A stretch of DNA of 64,000 bases from Kalaharituber pfeilii (lineage: Eukaryota; Ascomycota; Pezizomycetes; Pezizales; Pezizaceae), in contig WHUZ01000001.1 of the NCBI GenBank assembly GCA_015179045.1, forward strand, positions 1,426,001-1,490,000. Direction: 5' to 3'. The position numbers and the translations under genes were made by a program. Below are positions 1 to 12,100 of this stretch, in pieces (positions within the stretch are counted from its first letter, which is position 1; every line of letters begins with the position of its first letter). Below the pieces are notes generated by a model. It was not told the DNA's origin. It made no database searches and saw nothing but the letters and a program-made list of their open reading frames with translations.

Positions 1-787
1 CATTTTCGTTTTGGGCTTGAGGACTCAGGGTCTTGCAATCCTTCATCAGTAGTAGTATCGCAAAAATCAATTGCATTTCGGGCAGACAAAAAAACAATAT
101 CAGAAAGCAATAAAGCAATATTATTACTCGGAGTATGAATTCCTATAATAATTCCAAAAATAGAAACAGGAGCTCGAGAGGTAGGTAAAGGAGTATTTTG
201 AAACCTGGTATCCTGTGGAATAAAACACATAACTGTATATAAAGCAGGGGATTCTCGAGTATCAAAAATCGAAGTATTTAACTCAAATGAGCGAGGATTA
301 TAATCTTTGATATCACTATGAACATCAAAGGTTTTCCCAACGACTCCAATGATATTAAGAGTCGAAGATTGAGGCTGAGGACATTTGGCTATATAATCTT
401 CGTCATTCGGATTACCATACCTATTTTTTTTTTTCTCTAGTTAGCAGATAATGGTAGTAATAAAATTCAATAAATAGAAATTACATACTGGGATATATGA
501 AGTGCTCGTAATTGGAAACTTAGTGAATTATCGATTTTTTTCACTATGAATATCCCATCGGCGAAGATGTATGAATTCTGAATTGGAATTCCAGCATTTT
601 TTGGAAAATACTTGTAAATATCCAATGGTAAAGATTTGTTCGAATCCACCGATATTATATTATAGCTCGAATCGATCCAAATTTCCCCTTCTAACCGCCG
701 GGTATATATAGATTTTTGTATAGAATCCGTATGAATTGAGTATATTGGGGTAGAAGTATGCAAAATGGCACTATATAGCTGAGGCAT
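1..787 (-). CDS. Spliced protein of unknown function, C-terminus cut by the window edge
   Basis: I do not recognise this gene. Exon 1 is 787-489 (start codon at 787) and exon 2 is 420 to beyond position 1. They are separated by a 68-nt intron (488-421) with a GTATGT donor, a GCTAAC branch site and a TAG acceptor, and the frame continues across the junction as LRALHISQ-YGNPNDED. The proper splice signals argue that this is a real gene. The visible 240 residues have no signal peptide or membrane segment. The second exon alternates short hydrophobic strands with turns (GVVGKTFDV, ALYTVMCFI, APVSIFGIIIG, ALLLSDIVFL), which suggests an OB-fold-like beta barrel; that is inference. The open frame extends upstream of the chosen start as far as 973, so a longer N-terminus is possible. 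The AT-rich, repeat-flanked setting could mean a family tied to mobile elements. Confidence 0.5.
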
Positions 788-956
788 CTTGTATAGTTGA
801 TGGATAAAATGGAAACGTGTAAGCAGTATTATGTAGTATAAGCAGTGGAGGGAAATCGTAGTAGACAGCAGATGTACTGTATCGAACAGGAGCTGGTTTA
901 GAGGTCTATCAAGTAGGAGTTGGCTCTTAAATCTATCGAGCAGGAGGTGGCCGAGC

Positions 957-1290
957 AATTTGAAGTAGCCCAAAAAAATACTTACGTAAAGATTTTCACT
1001 AGTGTCACGATAGCACTACTATGATATAATATTGAACGAAAAATAAGAAACCAACTTCAATTTGAAGTAACCCAAAAAAATACTTACGTAAAGATTGTCA
1101 CTAGTGTCATGATAGCACTACTATGATATAATATTGAACGAAAAATAAGAAACCAACTTCAATTTGAAGTAACCCAAAAAAATACTTACGTAAAGATTTT
1201 CACTAGTGTCACGATAGCACTACTATGATATAATATTGAACGAAAAATAAGAAACCGACTTCAATTTGAAGTAACCCAAAAAAATAGTTA
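957..1290. repeat. 102-bp tandem repeat, about 3.3 copies
   Basis: Units begin at 957, 1059, 1161 and 1263, each starting AATTTGAAGTARCCC. The first three copies are complete and differ at only a few bases; the fourth breaks off near 1287. Each unit carries TTCACTAGTGTC and ATAGCACTACTATGATATAA. The near identity means the expansion is recent. The array lies just upstream of the left-edge gene. Confidence 0.93.
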
Positions 1291-2172
1291 TGCTAGAGTA
1301 CAGGAAATCTATATACGAATTATCAAATCGGATGAACTCCAGGCTTCACTTTCTTATCCAGTCGGAAAACTTCCAGTGTCACGCCAAGAAGAGGAAAAAT
1401 TTTATACTTATTAGATACTTATTAGATAATTATACTCTCAGGGTACCTGCGGATGGAACTTCGGTTGGAAGATCCATTGCTTCATAGGAGCCCAAGCCGC
1501 CTGATTAAGCTTTAATTCCCCTCCTGACATAAAATCGTGAATTTCAGTTCTGACATTTTACTATAATTGAGATTACAGGTATATGCCGTAAAAGGATAAG
1601 ATACATTTGAAAGTGATCTCGTACCAATCCATGGTCACGTACTTCGGCAATAGTTGAAATAGAGAAGGCAAACAAACGCTCATTATGAGACGCCCTATCG
1701 TATTGAGATGAAGCTGCTACTTGATGTTTAGAGTAGTACTCGGGAGTTAGGTACTGGTTACGAAACGAGGTTAGATGACGAAATGAAGGACTTGCATATC
1801 CAAGCGAAAAACATCGGTACGCTTCAATTCAAGAGTCGTTGTGCCAACCAGCATCATGTTACCTTACTGCTTTAGGGTTGCTCGATTTGGAGCTTGTTGG
1901 AGCTTTACAACTGAGAAATTAGTTATGTACGACACCGTTGAAACAATGACCATTCTATTAAACTGAAAAGAAACATAAATCTACAAAATAGACTGGACAA
2001 TTTTTAAATCAATATGACCCATCTACACTATGACGTATATATATATCATGTTGAATGTAATTGCAGAAATATAACCACCTAACAACCCAGGGGAGGAAAA
2101 GCATAATCAGAAGAAAGGAAGAGAAGAACATCTATATTTTCAACCTTCTATAACAAAAGATACACCAACTGC
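1291..2172. other. Intergenic stretch with one dispersed repeat fragment
   Basis: No gene is supported here. About 35 bp near 1385-1420 (CAAGAAGAGGAAAAATT then TATACTTATTAGATA) recurs almost exactly near 59242-59275, so it belongs to a dispersed repeat. The rest, including the AT-rich part near 2020-2100 downstream of PDX2, shows nothing I can name. Confidence 0.5.
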
Positions 2173-3277
2173 TTACTGAGCCCTCGATGCATTGGCTTTT
2201 GCGGTTGTCAACAGCTTCACGACTTCGCCCAACCACCACCTATGCATCCTTACATCTCCAGTTAATTCAGGATGGAAGCTAGTCCCAATCACGTTCCCCT
2301 GCCTCACAGCCACGATGTTTCCTCTAGGGACTGGGTTCTTGCTGGGTACAGGACCCTCCCGTCCTAGAACTTTGTGCCCCTCATCTAATACGCTCTCTCC
2401 AGCTCGCCTGATGTCACGAGACATGTCTTTGCCAAAGCCGTCGCCAAAAATTCCTGGGGTCTGTGGGCGGCCATACATGTCCAGTCCCAGGGCGCGGGAG
2501 GGGTTTGCGGTGTGCTTGTTCACGGGTTTCGTCTCAGCGGGATCCAGTGCTGGTGGGAGAGAAGCTAGGATTTCCACCTTCTCTGCGACTCCCCTTCGCC
2601 ATCCGTTCACAGCAGGAGCGCGCACCTCTTCCTCGCTACAATCCGCCTGCATGCTTTCATCGCCTGACGATGCATCTAGCAGCTTTTCTACCACTGGTGC
2701 TCGAATGAACACCCCTTTGAACTCCGAGGTACCACTTGTAGAAGCATCCAAAAATGGCATGTCAAGAACACACTCGAAGCTTTCTACCTGCCTGCCAAAA
2801 TGGTTTCTATTAACGCACACATCTAGTCCGCCAATCAGTTGTTGACCTCCACGCTTTGTCCGGTTTGCCCGCTCGCTGAGCAATATCATCCCAGCGCAGG
2901 TACCCCATACTGGTTTCTGCGCTAGTTTGACGAATTCACGTAGCGGTTCAAGAAGGGAGCTACGCTCGGCAATTAGCGAGATTGTCGTAGATTCGCCGCC
3001 AGGAAGTATGAGTGCGTCGCATGTAGCTAGCTGCTCAGCGGTTCTCACGGCGATAAAATTGAAAGAGGTAGAAGCTGGGAAGGGGAGAGGCGGAGTTGTT
3101 GCCGCAGCCCGCAGGAGCTGGAGATGTTCGGAGAAAGCGCCTTGCAGAGCTTTTTTGTTTTGAAATACATGAGTCAGCGGAAACTAGAATGACCACTTGT
3201 GCAATGAGAGTTATAGATGAAAGGGATGAAAGCCTACCCAGGACTCCAACAGTAACATTCAAAGGTTCCTCGCCCAT
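2173..3277 (-). CDS. PDX2: Pyridoxal 5'-phosphate synthase, glutaminase subunit (PDX2/SNO family)
   Basis: The protein hydrolyses glutamine and passes ammonia to the PDX1/SNZ synthase for vitamin B6 synthesis. Exon 1 is 3277-3238 (MGEEPLNVTVGVL) and exon 2 is 3149-2173. The 88-nt intron is GT-AG and rebuilds the family start VGVLALQGAFSEH. The product is 338 aa. The oxyanion-site motif PGGEST, the nucleophile in WGTCAGM (about Cys98) and the His-x-Glu pair in FHPEL (about 306-308) are all present, so the class I amidotransferase triad is complete. Bacterial PdxT is about 190 aa. The extra length is mostly one acidic and polar insert at roughly residues 160-275, between the core and the final FHPE segment, and such inserts are known in fungal members. 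The PDX1 partner is not in this window. Confidence 0.93.
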
Positions 3278-3954
3278 TTCGGAAATATACCCGCGATCCT
3301 AATATCATAAAAGTAGAGGAGTAAGAGAACGATACAGAACCCAATTAAGGGTTCAAGATTCGAGTCATATTCGGAGGTTTGGTGTGGGGGGCAATTTCCC
3401 AACTCTGCAGGGACAACCTGCTTATCGATAAGAAGCACGTGCTTGCAGGCAACGATCCTTGTCTCATAACCTTGGAGCTCCAAGAAAAGGAAGCTACAAC
3501 GTCGTGGGCATCTCGCGCCAAGGTACGCCTAGAGGCAGTGGAAGTATGGGAAGTCGTGTGGTGAACTACAGATTACGAGCTAAATTGCGGTGGGATACAG
3601 TTGATTAATTCTAACAGAATAACCCTAAATATGCGTCCCACAACAGCCCTATTTATGCAACAAGATTCAGGAAGTACCTTCGTACCCAACTAAACAATTA
3701 TTGGTGCGGAATGAGGTTGCGCATAGCAGCGGATTCAGACGGTAAAGAGGATATAATCGGTATAGGAAATAGAAGACCATAGAATCATGAAACGTCAGTC
3801 TGCATCATGGCCACAGCTCAGGTTGCATATGTTTCAGCACACCCAACCACTGTGCACGATGTTTCACTTCAGCTCTGCATATTCTTCAACAAGTCGTAAC
3901 TGGCACCGAAGAATAAAACCCATTACATAACTACTGGAAACGGAACAATAACCT
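3278..3954. other. Intergenic, PDX2 upstream region
   Basis: Contains the PDX2 promoter side. Short open frames on both strands (for example 3379-3564) have no recognisable domain and no splice partners. Nothing further is visible. Confidence 0.4.
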
Positions 3955-4765
3955 TGTCAAATTACCACTCAGATGATGAATTTTCCTACCTCACCTCTGA
4001 TGATGAGACAGCAATGCCTGGATGGAAGGCCATTAACGGCAAGTTTGATCGCAGAAACGTCACATCTAACGTCAATGCTCGCCTGGCAGTACTGACCTGT
4101 CATAAGGATGAAGCTACATCGAACTGATCATGTCCAACAATTCGAGACCCTCTGGGCCCATTTCCCCATCGGGTAAACTCAGCTGCCACCTCCGATAAAC
4201 CATACCTACAGGCCCTGAAAATAGCTTGGGCTTATGATTCGTGGGAATCCGTGCTCCCTATCAACTCACTTCCTCCCTCTCAGTTACAATTCAAAGAAAT
4301 CCTTCTGTCGAGAGCTAGAAACTGCCTCATACAATGATATCCATTGTCTTACCGACTCCATAACCAACATTCCCACATCAGACAATGCACTGGTCGCTGC
4401 TGCCGCTAACAAGTTACAAGCGAAGTCAAAAGACCGGAAGAATCCTGCAGCAGAAGGAAAGGAAAGGACATCGGACCAATTGAGTGCTTGCGGTGCAAAA
4501 AAGATGATCGCAACTATGTCGGCCATATTCATGTCAACTACTCACTGCCCAAGGGTAATCAAACCAGGATGGCTGCGCCAATCCGGATCAGCTCAGCTCA
4601 TCCCATCTCCATGTAGATCGCTCTCTCTCTCTCCTCCTGTACGGTCCTAAAAGCCGAAGATGCAGAATTATTTGAGGTATGGTTCTTCGATACATGTGCA
4701 TCACATCACATCACATCTAACTTTGGACGTGAGGCTATTATTTAGCTACTTAATGCGCGCGAGGA
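3955..4765 (+). pseudogene. Remnant of a Ty1/copia retrotransposon (gag to start of protease)
   Basis: Pieces in different frames match the order of a copia polyprotein. There is a gag-like stretch near 4200-4320 (ALKIAWAYDSWES...LPPSQLQFKEILLSR), a degenerate zinc knuckle at about 4482-4540 (CLRC...GHIHVNY, last Cys lost), and at 4680-4739 the protease signature WFFDTCASHHITSNFG, where the aspartyl site reads DTCAS. The frame is broken by stops and indels (for example a stop near 4123), and no integrase or reverse transcriptase follows. It is a dead 5' fragment. I saw no LTR beside it. Confidence 0.6.
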
Positions 4766-5620
4766 AGTGGATGCCGACTCAATGAACGTTTTTTTGCCGG
4801 ACGCCATTGTCATGGGCAGCTCTGGAAGTACATGAGGCCGTTGCGAAGCTAATAAGAGGAGACCTTAAAGCTATTTCTCACTATATGTAAGATGGGCTTC
4901 CATTCTACTACTAGAGTTACTTGAGCGGATTTTGAGCAGGGTTACCGGTTTCCATGTCGTGTATGTTTTTTTGGTTCGTGAATTCCTTCCTGAGGGCCAA
5001 ATTTCTTCAAAATGTGCCTTAGGTGCTAAGTTACTCAAACGTGGTTTGGTCTGGAGGATCAGGGGTGTGAAATTATTGGTCTGGTCTGGTTTTCTAGACT
5101 ATGGGTGGGGACCGAAGCACTTGGGAAATAGGAGACAGAATAGACCTGTAAGCACCCTACTCCCCTATGGTAATGCCATCATCTACTATGGCCTAGTCTG
5201 AGCTACTGGTATAGGCATTGGCGACGACGGTTGACAGGCAATCTGCAGGGCGTTAAGTCGAGGAGGTAAATTAAGACTGTTGATGCATATGCTCGTATAG
5301 AAGGAGCTCGATATTGAATATATGCATTATGCCAGTCTCTTGCCAGCATCATTGTGTCTCTATCATTTTGTCCTGTGTCGACTTGCTGGTGGTGGCTGGT
5401 GATATCGCCTAATATGAGTCTACATTGCTACCCCGCCAAGTTGCCTAGACGACGTTGTGAATAGACCCTTGTACTACACAAGATCTAGACATTTCAGGTA
5501 ATTTTTTCTATGGAATGGGACACCATATTGCTACTAGACATAGCCTGATTCCCAGAGAGACAGCTGCATCTGTTTGCGATGATGCTTTTGAGTTGGGTTA
5601 ATTGAGTGGACAGTCCGCCG
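4766..5620. other. Intergenic, no gene recognised
   Basis: An open frame at 4932-5201 has no domain or splice support. The right part is the 3' flank of THI80. It may hold further decayed transposon sequence, but I see no clear landmark. Confidence 0.4.
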
Positions 5621-6703
5621 TCAGCAAAGCCTGTCTTGTGAGAGACCGCGGTCGATGATCGCTTCCACCTGAATCTCGACAGCAAACAAGACTGGTTCTG
5701 TGGTTACAACCTTCACCATGTCACCTTTGACTACATTACTAGTGCTCATCCTCCCTCCGAAACTCGTTGCCCAGTCGACTACATCCCACATCAATCCGCT
5801 GGTTGTTATCACACTTGGCCCGCCTACTGGTACAATGCCACAGGCCGGACCAAAAAATTTTTGTGGTAGCTGGATGACATTGCAACCCCTGGATAATAAG
5901 AACGTGACACCATCGTCTGACACCAAAAAAATCTGCCGAAGTGCTGCTGATTCTTCAGAAGCCGCTAGGTACAGTTGATGTATCGAGTGAAAACTATGGT
6001 CGACCCGCCCCCCAAGTGAGTTATAAACTATGATGGTGGCTGGCTGAGGGTCAAGACTATCTGTTTGTTGGAGTGCGGGCTCGTAATGCTTGCGAATGTA
6101 TTCCAGGCATTTTCCAAAATCGGTTGAGTTTTGATCAGGATCCTGTACTATGTCAACTTGCAAGGCCGAATAGTATGCTCGAACGTCAGACCGTAAGGAA
6201 TCGAGGTCTCCACAGATGGCATCGGGGCCTATAAAGCCTCATAAGGGCAGAGGGGCGGAATGTATTAGCAAGTCATAGACAATCGAGTTGGCTGCTGAAA
6301 CTGGTAATGCTGGACAGTGAGACAGCTTGGGAGGAATACAAATTTTATACGTTCGTCCCCTTCAAAAGCATCATGCAGGCGGTTTCCACCGCCATCGCCA
6401 CAGATGCGATACCTGGCTGTATTCGAATGATTCGGTGGTCAGCTCGGCTGATGACTGGAATTTCGAAGAGTAGGATGTGCTCAGCACCGGCTGGTCGTGA
6501 AAGTAATCCGAAGATTAGGAATGGCACATACAGTTGTTCCAGAGATGCTTGAAGAAAGATTTGTCTTGGATTGGTTGGTTTAGCACTAGTAGGGCGTACG
6601 CTGTGTGGCGGGGTTCATTGCATGGGCTTGGTACAGCGAAAGGGCATAGGAAGTGGGCTGGGTTCCATGCCTTTGTGGCCCTCTGTTCAGTGAAGGTTTG
6701 CAT
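5621..6703 (-). CDS. THI80: Thiamine pyrophosphokinase
   Basis: Converts thiamine and ATP to thiamine diphosphate and AMP. It has three exons: 6703-6532, 6416-6351 and 6228-5621, giving 281 aa. Intron 1 has a GTATGT donor and a CTGAC branch site; intron 2 starts GTATAA and has a GCTAATA branch site. Family motifs appear in order: ALLVLNQPI and LWNN in exon 1, YRICGDGGGNRLHD (normally CADGGANRLYD) in exon 2, then PDAICGDLDSLR, QDPDQNSTDF and NSLGGRVDHSF in exon 3. The C-terminal beta domain (GLMWDV, TSNVVKG, VLFAVEI) completes the length typical of fungal enzymes. An in-frame TGA between exons 2 and 3 lies inside the second intron and does not break the gene. The start could be further upstream, but WNPAHF matches the usual N-terminus. 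Confidence 0.93.
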
Positions 6704-7133
6704 TTGGCGTCACTGCCGGGCAGGTCGGTTTGGTTTGCGATTGCTCGCCTGGGTCCGGGTCGGTAGTTCGTTGTACACTTAATCTAACAGGAAGCATGGA
6801 ACCAACTCTGGTCGAATCAAGGTGATGGACTAGCACTGCATATATGCATATAGACGCTTTAACGGAGCATTGAGTGGAGTAACTGCCAAGATGTATGGAG
6901 CCCCGTATCCAAAGGGAAGCCCTCGCTTAATACTTGATTTTCTTATGAGCCAGTACGTGTAATTTGTTCATGAAATCTTCAAAGCAACGGATGTTTGTCC
7001 AGATCGCTCTAGTTGTACAAGATCTATTAACCATTGACAGTTATACGATGATGCATATGTACTCTATGACGTCCTATATTTACTGTATTCTGCAATGTTC
7101 AGCCGTAAAGATATAAAAGCCGTATATGAAATG
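6704..7133. other. Intergenic between THI80 and the DUF1992 gene
   Basis: AT-rich with TATATG runs. It holds the THI80 promoter side and the 3' flank of the next minus-strand gene. No feature recognised. Confidence 0.4.
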
Positions 7134-8744
7134 TTATGTCCGCTGTTTTGAGAATAGGTCTCTCCAAAACTCCCTAAACCCATACGTCGGCTTTTGCTCA
7201 TCATACACCTTCACATCACCCCCCGCGACCTTCTGCCATAGACCTCCACTCTGAGGAGTGCTGCCGGGAACCTTCTGAGCATTCTTCGAGCTTTGTGCTC
7301 TATTAATCAGTTCCTGCACCAGTTGTGGGCCCACATCCGAGTAGCAAGCTTTTAACTCTCTTTCAAGCGAGAAGTACGGTTTTTTAGCTAGCTCTGGAGC
7401 TAGCAGATTGTAGGAACGAGTAAGGGCATTGAGATTCTCCACTGCCATCGTATGATAAGCAAGTTCAGTTTTAAGCCAGATAGGGTCACGGAAAGGCTTC
7501 AAGTTCGCTGGTGAAGATTCTGACGGGTCTGATGACTTGGAATTATTCCCAGTACCAGATGCCTCCGCCTCTGCTAATTTCTTTTCTGCCGCTGCATATC
7601 TCTCCGCCCGAGCGATCTGTTCCTCGAGAGTTCCGCCATGGGATGCAATTACCCTGACTGCATGCCTCTTCCACTCCACACGTAGCCTTGATCGGAAAAC
7701 ATCCCGAGCTCTATTTAAGTCTTGTTGTTTCTCTATCCACGGTGGGACCTTCACAAGTCAGATTCATGCTCTATATGTCATTCAAGAAAACATACTATTT
7801 CTTGCTTCTTGATGATTCTGTTCAAGAAATACTCCGTAGTATCCAAGAAAGGACTGTCCGCATTATAATCCCTTTCCAATGGTTTCCCTCTCGGCAAATT
7901 CTTGAACTGCCCCCTTGCTCTAGCTTCCTCGATCCGCTGGTCTGCAAGCGAGGTAAGAGCCTGAACCGATGCAATAGACCTTCCTGTGGGCGTAAACCGC
8001 TCTTTAAACATGCTTGATACCTGCGCTTTCTCCTCCTCTGAAAGGGCGAGGTCCTTATGGATTGCATATTCAGTAGAGAGGTCCCGTGCGTGTGCAAGCC
8101 TTTGTGGGGCACTTCGAGACACTTTCGGCGCAGGCCTGAGGTCAATATTCACACCTCCGCCAGTACCACGAAGAGGTTTGTGGGCATCCACAAGCATTCG
8201 CAGAACAGTATCTTCCTGCGACTCCTCCCCAGTCCACGGCCGAGCCATAACTATGTCCCTTGTACCCTTACCGGCAAAGCCCTGATACACCATGTATTAG
8301 CCATGGAGTTGGTAAATGTTAAATGCTTTCGCAGGTGTAGCCCACGGGTAAGTTAGCAGTGGCCATAGCTTGTGCATTGGCCGACTTGAATTCTGCATTT
8401 GCAATTTTTTCTTGAAGTTTATGTTTCAATTCTTCGTTGAAGTTAAACTCGCCACTCTCCAACGCAGCCTTGAAGAATCGGGGATTTTCGTTGAGTGCGT
8501 CCTCGGTAAGCTGTGCAAGCCGGTCACTAAAAGCAGTTTCTCCGCTCCCTCCCGTAGTATCCTGATTCTCCCTTGCGCCATTATGTTGTTCCTTCCCCGA
8601 ATCCTCATGCGACTTGCCAGGCGCCAATGGGATGGATTTGCTACTTGTATTTCGCCAGAAAGGGATTGAGGCCTGTCGCAACCTCGGGCGAGTCGAAGGT
8701 GCAATAAGCGTTGAGAAAGCCGTGTGGTAGACCCTCTTCATCAC
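7134..8744 (-). CDS. DUF1992 (DnaJC28-type conserved domain) protein, probably mitochondrial
   Basis: The exact role of this family is not established; animal members are called DNAJC28 although the shared part is not a J-domain. The three exons are 8744-8346, 8281-7796 and 7748-7134, all in phase 0, giving 499 aa. The N-terminus (MMKRVYHTAFSTLIAPSTRPRLRQ) is Arg- and Ser-rich with few acids, like a mitochondrial presequence. The segment NLP-GFAGKGTRD-ARPWTGEES-RMLVDAHKPL is the fungal family signature, and exons 2 and 3 join as IIKKQEI-VPPWIEKQQDL, the hallmark PPWIE of DUF1992, after GQFKNLPRGKPL. The first donor is an unusual GTGGGC. The C-terminal 200 residues contain Ala- and Glu-rich helices. 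The gene is head to head with TFC4. Confidence 0.85.
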
Positions 8745-9118
8745 AATTGGGTTCGTTCAGTTGGCTATGCCGTGAGCTTGCAGGGCCTGTTTCCTTGTGG
8801 TCCCAGGTGCATATCAAGGATCGCTTACGCTTGAACGTCGTTCGAACGAAACCGCACGTGAACACCTACTTGTACCGAATTGGTCGTCCCACGCCTAAAG
8901 GGTCTTGGCACCTTAGCACAACACCTAACCGCTTGAGGCAAGCTGGAACCAGAGACTTGTAACTTACTCTATAACTTCAGATACTTTGTCTTGTGTCTTG
9001 CAATTTACAACCTACAGAAACCAGATTAAAGTTGCCATAAGTGCTTCAGTCAAAGACACTTGGACGCCACTTGCTCTACAACATAGTGTACATCTGAGGC
9101 TACGTTCACATCGTCAGT
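8745..9118. promoter_or_regulatory. Shared bidirectional promoter region (DUF1992 gene / TFC4)
   Basis: There are 374 bp between two divergent start codons. No clear TATA box is seen. It must contain both core promoters unless the transcripts overlap. Confidence 0.55.
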
Positions 9119-12100
9119 ATGGAAACTAGTGGTCGCCAGGATCTGGCACACATCAATGATTTTGATGATGAAGAATACGATTACGATGGCTTCATGGATG
9201 ATAGTGATGAAGACCCTGATTATTCTGATTCAGATGAAATATCCGAGGTCGGATACCTCGAAGAAAGGTTTGCATTTGCAAAAAATGTGCATGCATGCTA
9301 CCTGTAACTAACAGTGCTATAATAGGGGTGAATCCTCTGATGATTCAGATGTCAGTGAGGCATTCAACGATGATATGACAGATTTTCACCAGTACTTGCG
9401 AGCTGCCCATGGATTCAAAAAGGGTAAAGGGCGAGGACGGAGAGCAGAAGAAGCGTCATACTCTCACGAAATTCGCGTGTTGATGAGCGAGGCAAATCAA
9501 AAATATGTACAAAGTAACCTCCAAGCAGCACAAAGTATCGTGGAGCAGATTATTCGGATAGACGGTGGAGTTTATCCAGCATGGAAAATGCTTGGAGAAA
9601 TTCACAAGGAAAAAGGAGATGAGAAGAAATGCTTCATGTCATGGTTTACAGCTGCTCACTGCAGGCCAAAAGATTATCATCTGTGGCTCGAGTGTGCAAG
9701 AATGAGCATTGATCAGGAAGGCCCAAACGAAACAGCTATTTACTGCTACAATCGTGCATCACGAGCTAATCCGGACGATATTACCATAATGTACGAAAAA
9801 GCTGTGTTGTACAAAAAGCTTGGTCAATTGAACAAAGCAGCGGATGGTTTTTCACAGCTAGCTAAGGCTCTTCCTAATGATATGGGTGTACTGAAGGAGA
9901 TAGCCCAAATCTATACACAGCTTCACAGGATACTAGATGCTATCAAACTCTATGAGGATAGTATTCAGCATTATCAATCGGAGGATCTTGGAGATCGTGG
10001 AGGATTCGGATGGTCTGACCTGAACATTTTGGTGGAACTCTATATATTAGAAAAGAGATGGGATAAGGCAGTATACATGACGAAATCAATTGGGAGATGG
10101 CTTTGGGGTCGTGCAAATGATACATTTTGGGACCAAATCCAGGGTGACGATAGGGAGTGGGATGAATTTGACGATTCAAGGAAAGCTGTTGTGAAGGAAT
10201 ATGATAGACAAAAATTCCCGGAAAGCACCTATGTCATGCCCATTGAACTCAGGGTTAAGCTTGGAATCTGCCGATTGAAGCTAGGGCATGCTGAAGAAGC
10301 AATTGTACACCTCCCATGTTGGTCGCAACTTATTTACTAGCTTACTGAATTGGGCTACAGAAACATTTCAGATACCTCGATCGACATGATCCCTCTGTAT
10401 ATTATGACTTATTTCAAGAGACAGGGGATACCTTACTCGAGTATGGATCTCATGAAATGGCTCTGGAATACTTTGGCGTAGTTGCAGCAATGGAACTGGC
10501 TGAAGACCCCAAGCTTTGGTCTAATATGGCAAAATGCTACAAGGAAATAGGAAATGTTGAAGACGCCGAAGAATGCTATCTTACTATTCTTAGTTTATAC
10601 CCCGATGATGTGGATGCTCGAATGAAACTTGCTGAAATATATGAGGTTTCAGACAGGCGTGAAGAGGCGCTGGAGCTTGTCAATCAGATAATAGCACTGA
10701 GAAAGCAGCAAGATGCGATGGAAAAGACGAGAAGCCCAGGAGGACAGGTAAAAGAAGCTAACTCTGTACCAACTTTCTTCGCCCCGCCCCCAGTTCGTAT
10801 GCCTGCAAATAAACGACGAGCAGAGGCTACTGCTGTGGAAAGAGCAGAAATGAGAGCTCGAAAAACAGAGCAAACTATAACAAAATATAGAAAGTTAGAA
10901 TATCTACGTCCGCGGATGGAGCTAGGTGAGATGGATGCAATCAGAGAATGGCTCGATACAGCTGGAGATTTGGTAGATGATTTTAGGAATACAAGGGCCT
11001 TTTACCCTAGTGAGAGATCGCAAAAATTTAAGGGCTTTGCAACCACTGCCCGCAGAAGAGCTGCAAAGAGGGGGACTGATGCAAACATGGAGCGGATGCA
11101 ACACAGACTACAAGAAGCACTCTGTAAGAGAACATCATTATTTACTGCAAGAATCTTGTCCCAACTAATTCGTTGAAAAACAGCATTCCAGGATGAAGAA
11201 ATCTCTGAAGCAGAAGACCTGAGCCAGTTCAACGGGCTAGACTTTGATTCATGGCTTTATATTTTCATGCAATACGCGATATGCTTGACGAAGTATGAAG
11301 ACCCCCAGGACGCTTATGATGTTATCACGGCGGCAAAGGAGGCAAATGTCTTCTTTCATGATGAGAAACGGAAATTTATTGTTCATGCTACACACCTCGG
11401 TAGGCACATCCGACTCTTGCGCTGACTTGGTACTTACTTAAATAGCCTGCGCCATATGGGCCCAGGACGCAGAAACGACCTCTGAAGTCACTCGCTTCTT
11501 CATGCATAGTCACCAATTTCAAGGAGATGTTTACCGATTATTCATTACATCAATGACTGCTTGTAAACAAGGACAAGAAGTGTTCCACAATAGCGCTAAC
11601 CAGAAGTACTTCTTGAGGCAAATCAAGGCTATGGATAAAGCACTTACTGGAAAGGCGATTGTGGGAGCGGCATCTCTAACCGCAAAGTGCGAAGATGGAG
11701 CTGCCTATGTGCCAAAGGATTTCGATTTGGCGCTTCTAATGCTCTATGGACACATGCTTGCTGCTGGAAGAGGCTATATACCAGCTTTGAGTATGCAGCT
11801 TCTAATGATACATTCTAGACGGCATGCTGACCATAAGTAGATTATTATGCTCGCGCTCACTCAATCAATCCAGATCATCCTTTAATCAATCTGTCGATTG
11901 GTGTGGCATACCTTCACCGCTCAATGCAAAGACAGACTGATAACAGACATTGGGAGGTTCTACAGGCTATGGCCTTTTTGTTTGAGTATCGGAGAGTGAA
12001 AGAGGAGATTAAAAAAACATATGGCTACTGGGACCAGCTTCAAGAAGCTGAGTACAATATTGGGAGAGCATTTCAGCAAATTGGTATCCAATACTACCAA

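Noticed and set aside
4234..4650. 138-codon plus-strand frame taken as a gene
   Set aside because: It mixes frames of a decayed copia gag, so it was recorded as part of the pseudogene instead.
6234..6350. Premature TGA in THI80
   Set aside because: The stop lies inside an intron with a proper branch site; splicing joins GDGGGNRLHD to PDAICGDLD with total length divisible by three.
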